Made by a program: the position numbers and the translations under genes. Positions 42,415-51,491 of a stretch of DNA of 59,290 nucleotides are shown piece by piece (within the stretch, counting starts at the first letter, position 1; every line of letters begins with the position of its first letter). Where the stretch lies: the NCBI GenBank assembly GCA_946529215.1, contig CAMMZC010000012.1, positions 1-59,290 on the forward strand. Direction: 5' to 3'. The stretch is from an uncultured Clostridia bacterium. Its GTDB lineage: Bacteria; Bacillota; Clostridia; TANB77; CAG-508. Under the pieces are notes generated by a model. It had not been told where the DNA came from, did no database searches, and saw nothing but the letters and a program-made list of their open reading frames with translations.

Positions 42415-42855
42415 ATGAAATTAGTAGTACAGAGAGTAAAAAATGCAAGTGTAGAAGTAGAACACAAAATAGTAGGAAGTATTGAAAAAGGCTATTTAGT
42501 TCTACTTGGAGTAACACATACAGATACAAAAGAAACCGCAGATTATTTAGTAAAAAAGCTATGTAACCTAAGAGTATTTGAAGATGAAAATGGCAAAATG
42601 AATTTAAATATAAAGCAAGTAGGTGGAAGTTTACTTATTGTATCTCAATTTACTTTATATGGGGATTGCTCAGAAGGGAATAGACCATCATTTATAAATG
42701 CTGCCAAACCTGAGATGGCAAATGAATTATATGAATATTTTTGTGACAAATGCCTTGAAAATAATATTAAGGTTGAAAGAGGAATTTTTGGAGCAGATAT
42801 GAAAGTAAGTTTATTAAATGATGGACCTGTTACAATAATTTTGGAAAGAGAATAG
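42415..42855 (+). CDS. dtd: D-aminoacyl-tRNA deacylase
   Basis: A 146-residue Dtd with [42 protein letters not shown] (the SQFTLY active-site motif) and [20 protein letters not shown] (the GP motif that excludes L-amino acids). It frees D-amino acids wrongly attached to tRNA. Length is normal. It is translationally tied to the Nudix gene 3 bases upstream. A terminator follows. Confidence 0.96.
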   Translation: MKLVVQRVKNASVEVEHKIVGSIEKGYLVLLGVTHTDTKETADYLVKKLCNLRVFEDENGKMNLNIKQVGGSLLIVSQFTLYGDCSEGNRPSFINAAKPEMANELYEYFCDKCLENNIKVERGIFGADMKVSLLNDGPVTIILERE

Positions 42856-42861
42856 TTTAAG

Positions 42862-42895
42862 AAGAAAGTGTTTATAATATGCACTTTCTTTTTTT
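42862..42895 (+). terminator. terminator after dtd
   Basis: AAGAAAGTG pairs with CACTTTCTT and is followed by a T-run to 42895. Confidence 0.88.
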
Positions 42896-42929
42896 AAAAA
42901 ACAACTTATTATATTTTTTATAAAAAGTA

Positions 42930-42958
42930 TTGACAAAAATTATAATAGTATGTATAAT
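42930..42958 (+). promoter_or_regulatory. consensus promoter of purA
   Basis: TTGACA (42930-42935), a 17-base spacer and TATAAT (42953-42958), 53 bases before the start codon. Confidence 0.9.
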
Positions 42959-42968
42959 AACGATGTAG

Positions 42969-44279
<1,311 letters not shown>

Positions 44280-44340
44280 AAAAAGTTTGATTTAATTAGT
44301 ATAATTTTGCTTTGAAATGATTGAAGGAAGAGAGGTATTT

Positions 44341-45699
44341 ATGGAAGAATTATTAAATATTTCGCCAATAGATGGAAGATATAAAGAATTGACAAAAAAA
44401 GTAGGAGAGTATTTTAGTGAATATAATTTAATAAAAAATAGAGTAATTGTGGAGATTGAATGGCTAAAGAAATTATTTAGCATAAAGGAATTGGGGCTAG
44501 AGATAAATGAGGAAGAACTAAAGATACTAGAAAAAATTGTGGACAATTTTAATTTAAGTGAAGCAAAAAAAGTTAAAGAAATAGAGAAGATTACAAAACA
44601 TGATGTAAAAGCAGTTGAATATTATATAGATAGTAAATTAGAAGATAAAAATCTTGCAAAATTTAAAAATTTAGTACATTTTGCATGTACATCAGAGGAT
44701 ATAAATAATATTGCTTATGGAATTATGGAAAAAGAATTAATAGAAAAAGTATATATTCCAAATGTTAGCAAATTGATTGAAATAATAAAAGAAAAGGCAT
44801 ATATGTATGCCAATATTCCTATGATTTCACATACACATGGACAAAATGCAACTCCTACGACCATAGGGAAAGAGTTTACTATATTTGCTTATAGAATAAA
44901 CAAAATATTAGAAAGAATAAAAAAAGAAAAAATCTTTGGGAAATTTAATGGAACAGTAGGTAATTTTAATGCACATTTAATAGCATATCCTGGAACTGCT
45001 TGGATTAATGTAGCTCAAGAATTTGTAGGAAGCTTTGGACTAGAATATAATATGTTTACTACTCAAATAGAGTCACATGATAGTATTTCTTTAATTTTTT
45101 CTGAAATAAAACTATTAAATAACATTATTTTAGATTTTGATAATGACATGTGGATGTATATTAGCAGAAACTATTTCATGCAAAAAAAAGTTGAAGGTGA
45201 AGTAGGCTCTTCTGTAATGCCACATAAAATAAATCCTATCAATTTTGAAAATTCAATGGCAAATATAAAAATGTCAAATGGAATTATTGATGTATTTTTA
45301 AATAATTTACAAATATCAAGAATGCAAAGAGATTTAAGTGATTCTTCATTACAAAGAAATATAGGAATGGTATTTAGCTTTTGCTTGATTGCAATAAAGC
45401 AAACTATAATTGGAATAAATAAGCTAATAGTAAATGAAGAGAAATTAAGAACTGAATTGCAAAATACTCCAGAGGTATTAGCAGAAGCAGTTCAGACTAT
45501 ATTAAGAAAAAATGGTTATGAAAATGCGTATGAGATTTTGAAAGAAATGACAAGAGGAAAAAATATTTCACTGCAAGCTATAAGGGATTATGTAAGAGAT
45601 TTAAAGATTGATGAATATGATAAAGAGGTTTTACTAAATTTAACACCAGAGAAATATGTAGGTTTAGCTGAAAAAATAGCTAGAATTAAAATTCAATAA
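44341..45699 (+). CDS. purB: adenylosuccinate lyase
   Basis: A 452-residue fumarase/aspartase-superfamily lyase with the signature GSSVMPHKINPINFENS in the flexible catalytic loop, MISHTHGQNATPTTIG, and LSPIDGRY-like NISPIDGRYKELT at the start. It cleaves adenylosuccinate to AMP and SAICAR to AICAR. Length and start match the E. coli-type PurB subgroup. ATG 44341 follows AAGGAAGAGAGG. With purA it forms the AMP branch of purine synthesis. Confidence 0.95.
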   Translation: MEELLNISPIDGRYKELTKKVGEYFSEYNLIKNRVIVEIEWLKKLFSIKELGLEINEEELKILEKIVDNFNLSEAKKVKEIEKITKHDVKAVEYYIDSKLEDKNLAKFKNLVHFACTSEDINNIAYGIMEKELIEKVYIPNVSKLIEIIKEKAYMYANIPMISHTHGQNATPTTIGKEFTIFAYRINKILERIKKEKIFGKFNGTVGNFNAHLIAYPGTAWINVAQEFVGSFGLEYNMFTTQIESHDSISLIFSEIKLLNNIILDFDNDMWMYISRNYFMQKKVEGEVGSSVMPHKINPINFENSMANIKMSNGIIDVFLNNLQISRMQRDLSDSSLQRNIGMVFSFCLIAIKQTIIGINKLIVNEEKLRTELQNTPEVLAEAVQTILRKNGYENAYEILKEMTRGKNISLQAIRDYVRDLKIDEYDKEVLLNLTPEKYVGLAEKIARIKIQ

Positions 45700-45703
45700 A
45701 TAC

Positions 45704-45732
45704 TTGAAAAAATAAGAAATAAATGATATTAT
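45704..45732 (+). promoter_or_regulatory. promoter of the 45806 gene
   Basis: TTGAAA (45704-45709), a 17-base spacer and TATTAT (45727-45732), beginning five bases after the purB stop codon. Confidence 0.65.
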
Positions 45733-45805
45733 GTTAAGAAATAATGCTAAAAAAGAATTTTCACTTATTAATTGGTAGGAATAATGGAAATGGAGATAAC
45801 AGAAA

Positions 45806-46564
45806 ATGAAAGTTTATGGTAATTTAATAATATTTAGCACAGATAATGAAGAGAGAAAAGATGTTAGAAGATTAAAAGAAAAAAAATTGCAAGTGGTGTT
45901 AGACGAAAATAATAGTTTACCTATTTTTGAAATCAGCAACAAAGAATATATAAAGACATTAGCAGAAAATAGAATTGAGGAATTGTTCAAAACACCAAAA
46001 TTTTATATAGAGCAGCTTTATACATGGGGAAATCCAAAATACTATAATAAGAATTCTGAACTTACGATTTCATATCTTGTAATTATAAATAAAAAAAATA
46101 TTAAAGAAATGCCAAATAATTTATCATTTTATGATATTTTTATTGAAAATGAAGAAAAGGGAATGCACCAAAATATAATTTTAAAAAATGATAATAAAAC
46201 AATACAATACAAGGTTGAAACAATCGTAAAAAGATATAGAGAAAATATAGATTATATCAATAAATTAGTTAATAAAGGTGAAGTAAGTGAATTAACAGCA
46301 ATGATAATTCATTCAGGAATCAAAAGATTAAGAAATAGAATAGAGAACACTAATATAGCATTTAGTTTTTTAGACAAGGAATTTGCCATTTCAGAATTGC
46401 AACAAATTTATGAAATTATTTTGGATAAAAAATTAGTATCTGCAAATTTTAGAAAAAAAATAGAACCTATGATAAAAAAGACTGATAAAGTAGTAAAGGA
46501 ATCAGCGTATAGACCTTCATATCAATATACTTTTAATGAAGAGTTTATAAGAAATTGGGTATAA
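45806..46564 (+). CDS. divergent NrtR-like protein, Nudix box lost
   Basis: A 252-residue paralogue of the 24827 product. Shared blocks are FYIEQLYTWG-NP (compare IYIEQLYTFSDVD), then the C-terminal winged helix FAISELQQIYEIILDKKL-x-SANFRKKI and KTDKVVKESAYRPS (compare FTLSELQQVYEVILNKKL and RKGKGHRPS). The Nudix box has no G-x5-E or RE-x-x-EE residues left, so catalysis is very unlikely. It is best read as a DNA-binding regulator with a ligand-binding or merely structural Nudix fold. Target genes unknown; the neighbours are purB and the 46632 gene. Confidence 0.75.
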   Translation: MKVYGNLIIFSTDNEERKDVRRLKEKKLQVVLDENNSLPIFEISNKEYIKTLAENRIEELFKTPKFYIEQLYTWGNPKYYNKNSELTISYLVIINKKNIKEMPNNLSFYDIFIENEEKGMHQNIILKNDNKTIQYKVETIVKRYRENIDYINKLVNKGEVSELTAMIIHSGIKRLRNRIENTNIAFSFLDKEFAISELQQIYEIILDKKLVSANFRKKIEPMIKKTDKVVKESAYRPSYQYTFNEEFIRNWV

Positions 46565-46631
46565 TCTGAAATATGTTTTAACTTAAAATATTTTTATGTA
46601 TGAAATCATCATACGAGAAAGGAAGTTTAAA

Positions 46632-47363
46632 ATGGCAGGAGCATTAATACATTTAGCAATGGGAAATCCAGAAAAAATGGGAAATCCTGAACATTTGACA
46701 AGTAAAAATTGTGCTTATGTAATAGGAATATTATTACCAGATATTGCAAAGTCAGATTTTATAAAAACAAAAGAAGATTTTGACCGATTATTTTTAAATT
46801 GTGATAAAGAAGATATATGTACATATGAGGAATATATGGAATATTGCAAGGAACCACATTTTACAGGAAATAAAAGATGGACAAATAATCCTAATTTAAC
46901 AAAATTTTTTGAATGTAGTTTTGAAGATATAAAAAAGCCAATATGGCAGGGAGTTTTATGCCATATTACTGGAGATAAAAATTTTTATTATGGAGATTAT
47001 TGTGTAAATGATAGTCAAATAAGAGAAGATTTTAAAAAAGAAGGACTAGAGGATGAACAATGGAGAGATAGTCAAACAGCTCAAACTTTATATGGAGAGG
47101 ATGGAGATTACAATTTGCTTAATCAAAGCATTGAAGATGAATTTGATGTTTTAAGATTTTTGCCACCAGAGTTAAGAGAAAAATTTGGAATAGGTTTTTC
47201 TAAGTCAGGGAAAAAACCAAAATATATGAACTTGGAAAATATCAGAAAATGCATTTACAAAACCAGAGAATTATGTGAATTTGGTGAAAATGGAGATACG
47301 GCAAATTTTTTAGAATTTTATAATGAAAGCCTTGAAAAAGAATTTGTTGATCTAGCAAGGTAA
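46632..47363 (+). CDS. unknown protein, paralogue of the 38470 gene
   Basis: A 243-residue soluble protein starting at ATG 46632 behind GAAAGGAAG. Shared blocks with the 38470 product: GALIHLAMGNPEKMGNPEHL, ILLPDIAKSDFIKTKEDFDR, CTYEEYMEYCKEPHF, IWQGVLCHITGDKNFYYGDY and FLPPELREKFGI. Conserved His/Asp residues (HLAMG, PDI, CHITGD) could bind a metal, as in zinc-dependent phospholipase C-like proteins. No signal peptide. The function is not recognised. Confidence 0.65.
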   Translation: MAGALIHLAMGNPEKMGNPEHLTSKNCAYVIGILLPDIAKSDFIKTKEDFDRLFLNCDKEDICTYEEYMEYCKEPHFTGNKRWTNNPNLTKFFECSFEDIKKPIWQGVLCHITGDKNFYYGDYCVNDSQIREDFKKEGLEDEQWRDSQTAQTLYGEDGDYNLLNQSIEDEFDVLRFLPPELREKFGIGFSKSGKKPKYMNLENIRKCIYKTRELCEFGENGDTANFLEFYNESLEKEFVDLAR

Positions 47364-47398
47364 TAATTAATAAATTAATTTAAAGGAAGTGATTTTAA

Positions 47399-47971
47399 TT
47401 GAAAGAAATAGTAATAGCCTCGGGAAATAAAGGAAAAATAAAAGAGGCACAGGAAATTTTAAATGAATATAAAATAGTTTCAATAGAAGAAATTGGAGTA
47501 AACGTAGATGTTGAAGAAGACCAAAAAACATTTGAAGGAAATGCAATAAAAAAAGCTGAAACAATAGCTAATATGATAGGTGGAAAGATGTGCCTTGCAG
47601 ATGACTCAGGTATAGAAATAGAATATTTAGATGGATTCCCAGGAGTTTTTACAAAAAGATGGCATAGTGGGACAGATAGGCAAAGGAATTTGGCATTAAT
47701 AGAAAAAATAAAGGGTGTTCCAAAAGAAAGCAGAAAAATAGTTTTTACAACTGCAATTGCATTATCAGATGGAGAAAAGACAATATGTGAAACAGGAAAA
47801 ATAGAAGGATATGTTACAGAAGAGCCAAGAGGTGAAAATGGATTTGGATTTGATGAAATTTTTGAGCTAAAAAATGGTAAAACTCTAGCTGAAATTTCTA
47901 GTGAAGAAAAAAACAAAATAAGTGCAAGAAAAATTGCACTTGAAAAAATAAGACAGAAATTAAAAAAGTGA
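47399..47971 (+). CDS. rdgB: XTP/dITP diphosphatase (RdgB/HAM1)
   Basis: A 190-residue protein with IVIASGNKGKIKEAQEIL (nucleotide-binding start), CLADDSGIEIEYLDGFPGVFTKRW, and GENGFGFDEIF near the C-terminus (the family usually has GFGYDPIF). It hydrolyses XTP, ITP and their deoxy forms, keeping them out of DNA and RNA. Translation starts at TTG 47399, behind AAAGGAAGTGA; no in-frame ATG lies close by. Confidence 0.94.
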   Translation: MKEIVIASGNKGKIKEAQEILNEYKIVSIEEIGVNVDVEEDQKTFEGNAIKKAETIANMIGGKMCLADDSGIEIEYLDGFPGVFTKRWHSGTDRQRNLALIEKIKGVPKESRKIVFTTAIALSDGEKTICETGKIEGYVTEEPRGENGFGFDEIFELKNGKTLAEISSEEKNKISARKIALEKIRQKLKK

Positions 47972-48028
47972 GAGCGAAAGTTCTAATTACAAAATAAACT
48001 TAATATAAATAGACTAGAGGTGAATTAC

Positions 48029-48487
48029 ATGAATAAAATAACTATTTATATTAAGTCAATTTTGTTGCCTGTCTTAATAGGTGCATTAGTAGGGCTTATT
48101 ACATCAGGTTCTATGGATTACAATATGTTACAAAAGCCACCATTTGCACCACCAGGCACAGTATTCCCAATTGTTTGGACTATTCTTTATGTTTTAATGG
48201 GAGTATCTTATGGAATTTTAAAAACAAATAATCAGACAGATGAAGAAATAGATTGGATTTACTACATACAGCTTGCAATAAATGCATTATGGTCAATTAT
48301 TTTCTTTACATTTAAATGGAGATTATTTGCATTTATTTGGATAATTTTACTTGCTGTAGCTGTAATATCTATGATAAGGAAGTTTTACAATAAAAATAAA
48401 ATCGCTGGACTTCTTCAAATTCCATATATTTTATGGGTGGTATTTGCAGCATATTTAAATTTTGGATTTTATATTTTGAATAGATAA
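48029..48487 (+). CDS. TspO/MBR family membrane protein
   Basis: A 152-residue five-span protein with the family hallmarks KPPFAPPGTVFPIVWTILYVLMG and a Trp-rich helix near ALWSIIFFTFKWRL, then YILWVVFAAYLNFGFY. TspO proteins bind tetrapyrroles and related ligands in the membrane. GTG 48020 lies in the ribosome site (GAGGTG), so ATG 48029 is the start. It follows rdgB by 57 bases and ends before a terminator. Confidence 0.93.
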   Translation: MNKITIYIKSILLPVLIGALVGLITSGSMDYNMLQKPPFAPPGTVFPIVWTILYVLMGVSYGILKTNNQTDEEIDWIYYIQLAINALWSIIFFTFKWRLFAFIWIILLAVAVISMIRKFYNKNKIAGLLQIPYILWVVFAAYLNFGFYILNR

Positions 48488-48493
48488 ATAATA

Positions 48494-48526
48494 AAGTATC
48501 AGTGTAAAAACTGGTACTTATTTTTT
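48494..48526 (+). terminator. terminator after the TspO gene
   Basis: AAGTATCAGT pairs with ACTGGTACTT (one G-T pair) and is followed by ATTTTTT. Confidence 0.85.
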
Positions 48527-48536
48527 GCGAAAATAA

Positions 48537-48565
48537 TTGCTTATTTAATACTCTTGTGATATATT
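48537..48565 (+). promoter_or_regulatory. promoter of the 48638 gene
   Basis: TTGCTT (48537-48542), a 17-base spacer and TATATT (48560-48565). Confidence 0.55.
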
Positions 48566-48637
48566 ATAAGCATAGGAAATTTTAGTTTAAAAAATATGAT
48601 TGTCTTTAAATAAAACTAGAAAGGAATAAAGTTAAAA

Positions 48638-49228
48638 ATGAAAGTATTATTTGCAACAACAAATCCAGCAAAAATAAGAAAATATGCGGAAAAGCTAAAA
48701 GAAAAGAATATAGAAGTATTAACAATTAAAGATCTAAATATAAATATAAAAGTTGAAGAAAACGGGAAAAATTCATTAGAAAATGCTAAAATAAAGGCTG
48801 AGGCATATTATAATGCCTCAAGTATTACCACAATAAGTATGGATTGTAGTTTATTTATAGAAGGAGTGCCAGAAGAAAAGCAACCAGGAACACATGTAAG
48901 AAGAGTAAATGGAAGAGAGTTAACAGATGATGAGGCACTTGAACACTATATAAAACTTGTAAAAGAATATGGTGGTAAATTAAAAGCTAAATGGGTATAT
49001 GGAATGGCTATATGTAACGGAAAAGAAGTAAAACAAATTACTTGGGATAAGAGTGAATTCTATTTTGTAGATAAGCCATCAGAGAAGATAAATCCAGGCT
49101 ATCCATTAGATTCAATATCTATTATGCCTGATAGTAACAAATATTTTGTAGATTTAACAAGAGAAGAAAAAGATAAGAATAATAGTAATGAACAAAAAGT
49201 AATAGATTTTATTGTAAACAATATTTAG
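48638..49228 (+). CDS. divergent Ham1-like non-canonical NTP pyrophosphatase
   Basis: A 196-residue protein opening MKVLFATTNPAKIRKYAEKL, with SLENAKIKAEAYY and SMDCSLFIEGVPEEKQPGTH in place of the RdgB ADDSGL-x-VDAL-x-G-x-PGV segment, and a shortened C-terminal region (INPGYPLDSISIMPDSNKYF). It is a second, clearly divergent member of the RdgB fold beside the canonical one at 47399, so its substrate may differ. The start follows GAAAGGAA. The next gene, a Nudix hydrolase, starts 9 bases downstream. Confidence 0.82.
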   Translation: MKVLFATTNPAKIRKYAEKLKEKNIEVLTIKDLNINIKVEENGKNSLENAKIKAEAYYNASSITTISMDCSLFIEGVPEEKQPGTHVRRVNGRELTDDEALEHYIKLVKEYGGKLKAKWVYGMAICNGKEVKQITWDKSEFYFVDKPSEKINPGYPLDSISIMPDSNKYFVDLTREEKDKNNSNEQKVIDFIVNNI

Positions 49229-49237
49229 GAGGAAAAA

Positions 49238-49651
49238 ATGGCTACACAAAAAGCAGGAACAATATTAGTAAATTTAAAAACTAAAAAAATAGCATTAGTT
49301 TATAGAAGAGATGAGTTAGGATATGAATTTCCTAAGGGGCATTTAGAAGCGGAAGAAACACTTGAAGAATGTGCAGCAAGAGAAACTGAAGAAGAAACTG
49401 AAAGAAAAAATCACATTTTAGAAAAGTTAGGAGTTGTAAACTACATCACTGGAAAAGGTGAAGAAGTAGAACTTAATATGTATTTGGCAATTGATGATGG
49501 AAGAACTCATAAAAATATTGAAGAAGATCTTAAAGAAGAGCTTTATTGGTTTTCAGTAGAAGATGTAGACTCAAAATTGAAATATGACGATCTTAAAAGA
49601 TTTTGGGAAAAGTCAAAACAAAAAGTGATTGATTTGTTAAATAAGAATTAA
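49238..49651 (+). CDS. Nudix hydrolase (MutT/Ap4A-hydrolase type)
   Basis: A 137-residue single-domain Nudix protein. YEFPKGHLEAEETLEECAAR-ETEEET is a complete Nudix box (G-x5-E-x7-RE-x-x-EE-like, ETEEET) with the FPKGH start typical of diadenosine-polyphosphate hydrolases. It likely removes Ap4A or damaged nucleotides. AGGAGG lies at the end of the Ham1-like gene, 9 bases upstream, so the two are co-translated. Confidence 0.9.
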   Translation: MATQKAGTILVNLKTKKIALVYRRDELGYEFPKGHLEAEETLEECAARETEEETERKNHILEKLGVVNYITGKGEEVELNMYLAIDDGRTHKNIEEDLKEELYWFSVEDVDSKLKYDDLKRFWEKSKQKVIDLLNKN

Positions 49652-49750
49652 GATTTTTGTATAAATTTAATTAAAAAGTGAGCTGAGCAATACATAAATT
49701 GTCAAAATAAAAAACGAATGCTTAATGCAATAAAGAAAAGGAAATAAAAA

Positions 49751-51337
49751 ATGAGAAAAAATGTATGGAAAACAAGAGATGTAAAAAAATCTGGAAGAAA
49801 GATTTTAAAAAATAATTTTGCAACTTTATTAATGGTATCTTTATTTATAACACTTATATTTGGAGGAAGTATTGGAAATCGTACAGGTTATTCTGTTTTT
49901 AAAAATACTTTTGACCAAATTCAAAATGTGCAAAATTATAGAGAAACAAGAAGCGAAAGCCAAATTGTAAAAGAAGAATTAGATAAGATTTTATCACAAT
50001 ATTTATCTGGAAATATGAATGGATTTATAAAAGAATATAATGAGAAAAACAATGTATATTCAGGATTTATATTTTCAGCATTCAACTTTATTTCAAATAG
50101 TGAAACAGAAATACAAAACTTTGTAAAATCTATTTCAGAAGATGAATCAAAAATACATTCAGCAAGAGTTGTTTTGCTAATATTTACATCAATAGGAATT
50201 TTTATAAGAATTTTATTTATAAATCCAATAATAGTTGGAGAAAAAAGACTTTTTTTAGAGAGTATAAATTACAAAAAGACTAAATTATGGACAATTATTT
50301 ATCCATTTAAATTAAAGAAAAAAAGATATAAAAATACTGCAGAAACAATGCTTACAGTGAGGATTTATCAATTGTTGTGGAATATTACAATTATTGGTGG
50401 AGTGATAAAACACTATTCTTATTTAATGGTTCCATATATTTTAGCAGAAAACCCTCATATAGAGACAAAAGATGTTATAAAAATGTCACAAACAATGATG
50501 AATGGAAATAAATGGAAAACATTTTTAACAGATATAACATTTTTAGGTTGGGAAGTACTAAATATTTTAACTTTAGGACTAGTAGGTTTATACTATAGCC
50601 CATATTATATTGCAACACAAACTTCACTTTACAAAGAATTAAGAGAAGAATATAAAAAAGAAGAATTATATAAATTCGAATTATTAAATGATGAAGAGCT
50701 ATTTGCTAATCCAGAAAAATTAGAAGCATATCCTGAAGAAGCAGAGAAAAAAAGACACTATTCACTATTTAGAATATATGATTTTGTAGATATAGTCTTA
50801 ATGTTTTTTGTATTTTCAGTTGCGGGATGGCTTATGGAAATGAACTTATTCTATTTTTTAGATGGAACAATAGTAAATAGAGGAGCTCTATATGGCCCAT
50901 GGCTTCCAATTTACGGATTTGGTTGTGGCTCAATAGTACTACTTTTAAATATAATAAACAGATATAACAAAAGCAAAGTTATTACAAAAATTGAAGAAAA
51001 TCCATTCATAGTTTTTATAATAGTAATGGTTTTATGCTCTATTTTAGAATTTATGACCTCTTACGTAATGGAAGTAAAAACAGGATTGAAGTATTGGGAT
51101 TATTCAGGCCATTTTATGAACATACAAGGCAGAATATGTTTGGAAAATTCTTTGTTTTTCGGTGTAGGAGGATGTTTATGCATATATATTATAGCACCAT
51201 TTTTGCAACGAATGTTTTCAAAAATACCTTACAAAACAAAAATCATCTTTGCTTCATTTTTAGCATTTGTAATGTTTGGCGATGCAACATATTCACATTT
51301 CGTGCCACACACAGGAGATTTTATTACCTTTGAGTGA
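49751..51337 (+). CDS. membrane protein: DUF975 fused to CmpB-type (PF06541) domain
   Basis: A 528-residue polytopic protein. The N-terminal ~300 residues fit DUF975: RDVKKSGRKILKNNFATLL before the first span, more spans near 140-160, 205-225 and 255-280, and the cytoplasmic end LREEYKKEE. The C-terminal ~195 residues (DFVDIVLMFFVFSVAGWLME, GALYGPWLPIYGFGCG, EFMTSYVMEVKTGLKYWDYS) match the 'putative ABC-transporter type IV/CmpB' family. Both families are of unknown function. Finding them as one reading frame is notable. The start follows AAAGGAAA. Confidence 0.85.
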   Translation: MRKNVWKTRDVKKSGRKILKNNFATLLMVSLFITLIFGGSIGNRTGYSVFKNTFDQIQNVQNYRETRSESQIVKEELDKILSQYLSGNMNGFIKEYNEKNNVYSGFIFSAFNFISNSETEIQNFVKSISEDESKIHSARVVLLIFTSIGIFIRILFINPIIVGEKRLFLESINYKKTKLWTIIYPFKLKKKRYKNTAETMLTVRIYQLLWNITIIGGVIKHYSYLMVPYILAENPHIETKDVIKMSQTMMNGNKWKTFLTDITFLGWEVLNILTLGLVGLYYSPYYIATQTSLYKELREEYKKEELYKFELLNDEELFANPEKLEAYPEEAEKKRHYSLFRIYDFVDIVLMFFVFSVAGWLMEMNLFYFLDGTIVNRGALYGPWLPIYGFGCGSIVLLLNIINRYNKSKVITKIEENPFIVFIIVMVLCSILEFMTSYVMEVKTGLKYWDYSGHFMNIQGRICLENSLFFGVGGCLCIYIIAPFLQRMFSKIPYKTKIIFASFLAFVMFGDATYSHFVPHTGDFITFE

Positions 51338-51341
51338 GATT

Positions 51342-51399
51342 CCTTTTTGGGGACGGAGGAAAAAAGAAACTTCAATTTGGGGACTGAGGAAAAAGAAAA
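51342..51399 (+). repeat. two tandem copies of the GGGGAC-GAGGAAAAA repeat
   Basis: TTTGGGGAC-x-GAGGAAAAA occurs at about 51347-51366 (x=G) and 51377-51395 (x=T), each followed by GAAAC or GAAAAC. Related copies are at 10785-10818, 25780-25810 (reverse orientation) and 56744-56790. This is a dispersed intergenic repeat. Confidence 0.7.
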
Positions 51400-51491
51400 C
51401 AAGTTTCGAAAACGAGCAAAAAGTTACTTTGGAAGATTTATAGTAAAAGAGAAAAAAGCAGACATATAAAAAGTATAAATACGGAGGAACA

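Noticed and set aside
51034..51333. A 99-codon plus-strand frame inside the DUF975/CmpB gene.
   Set aside because: It is an out-of-frame shadow; the real frame carries the conserved PF06541-type blocks.
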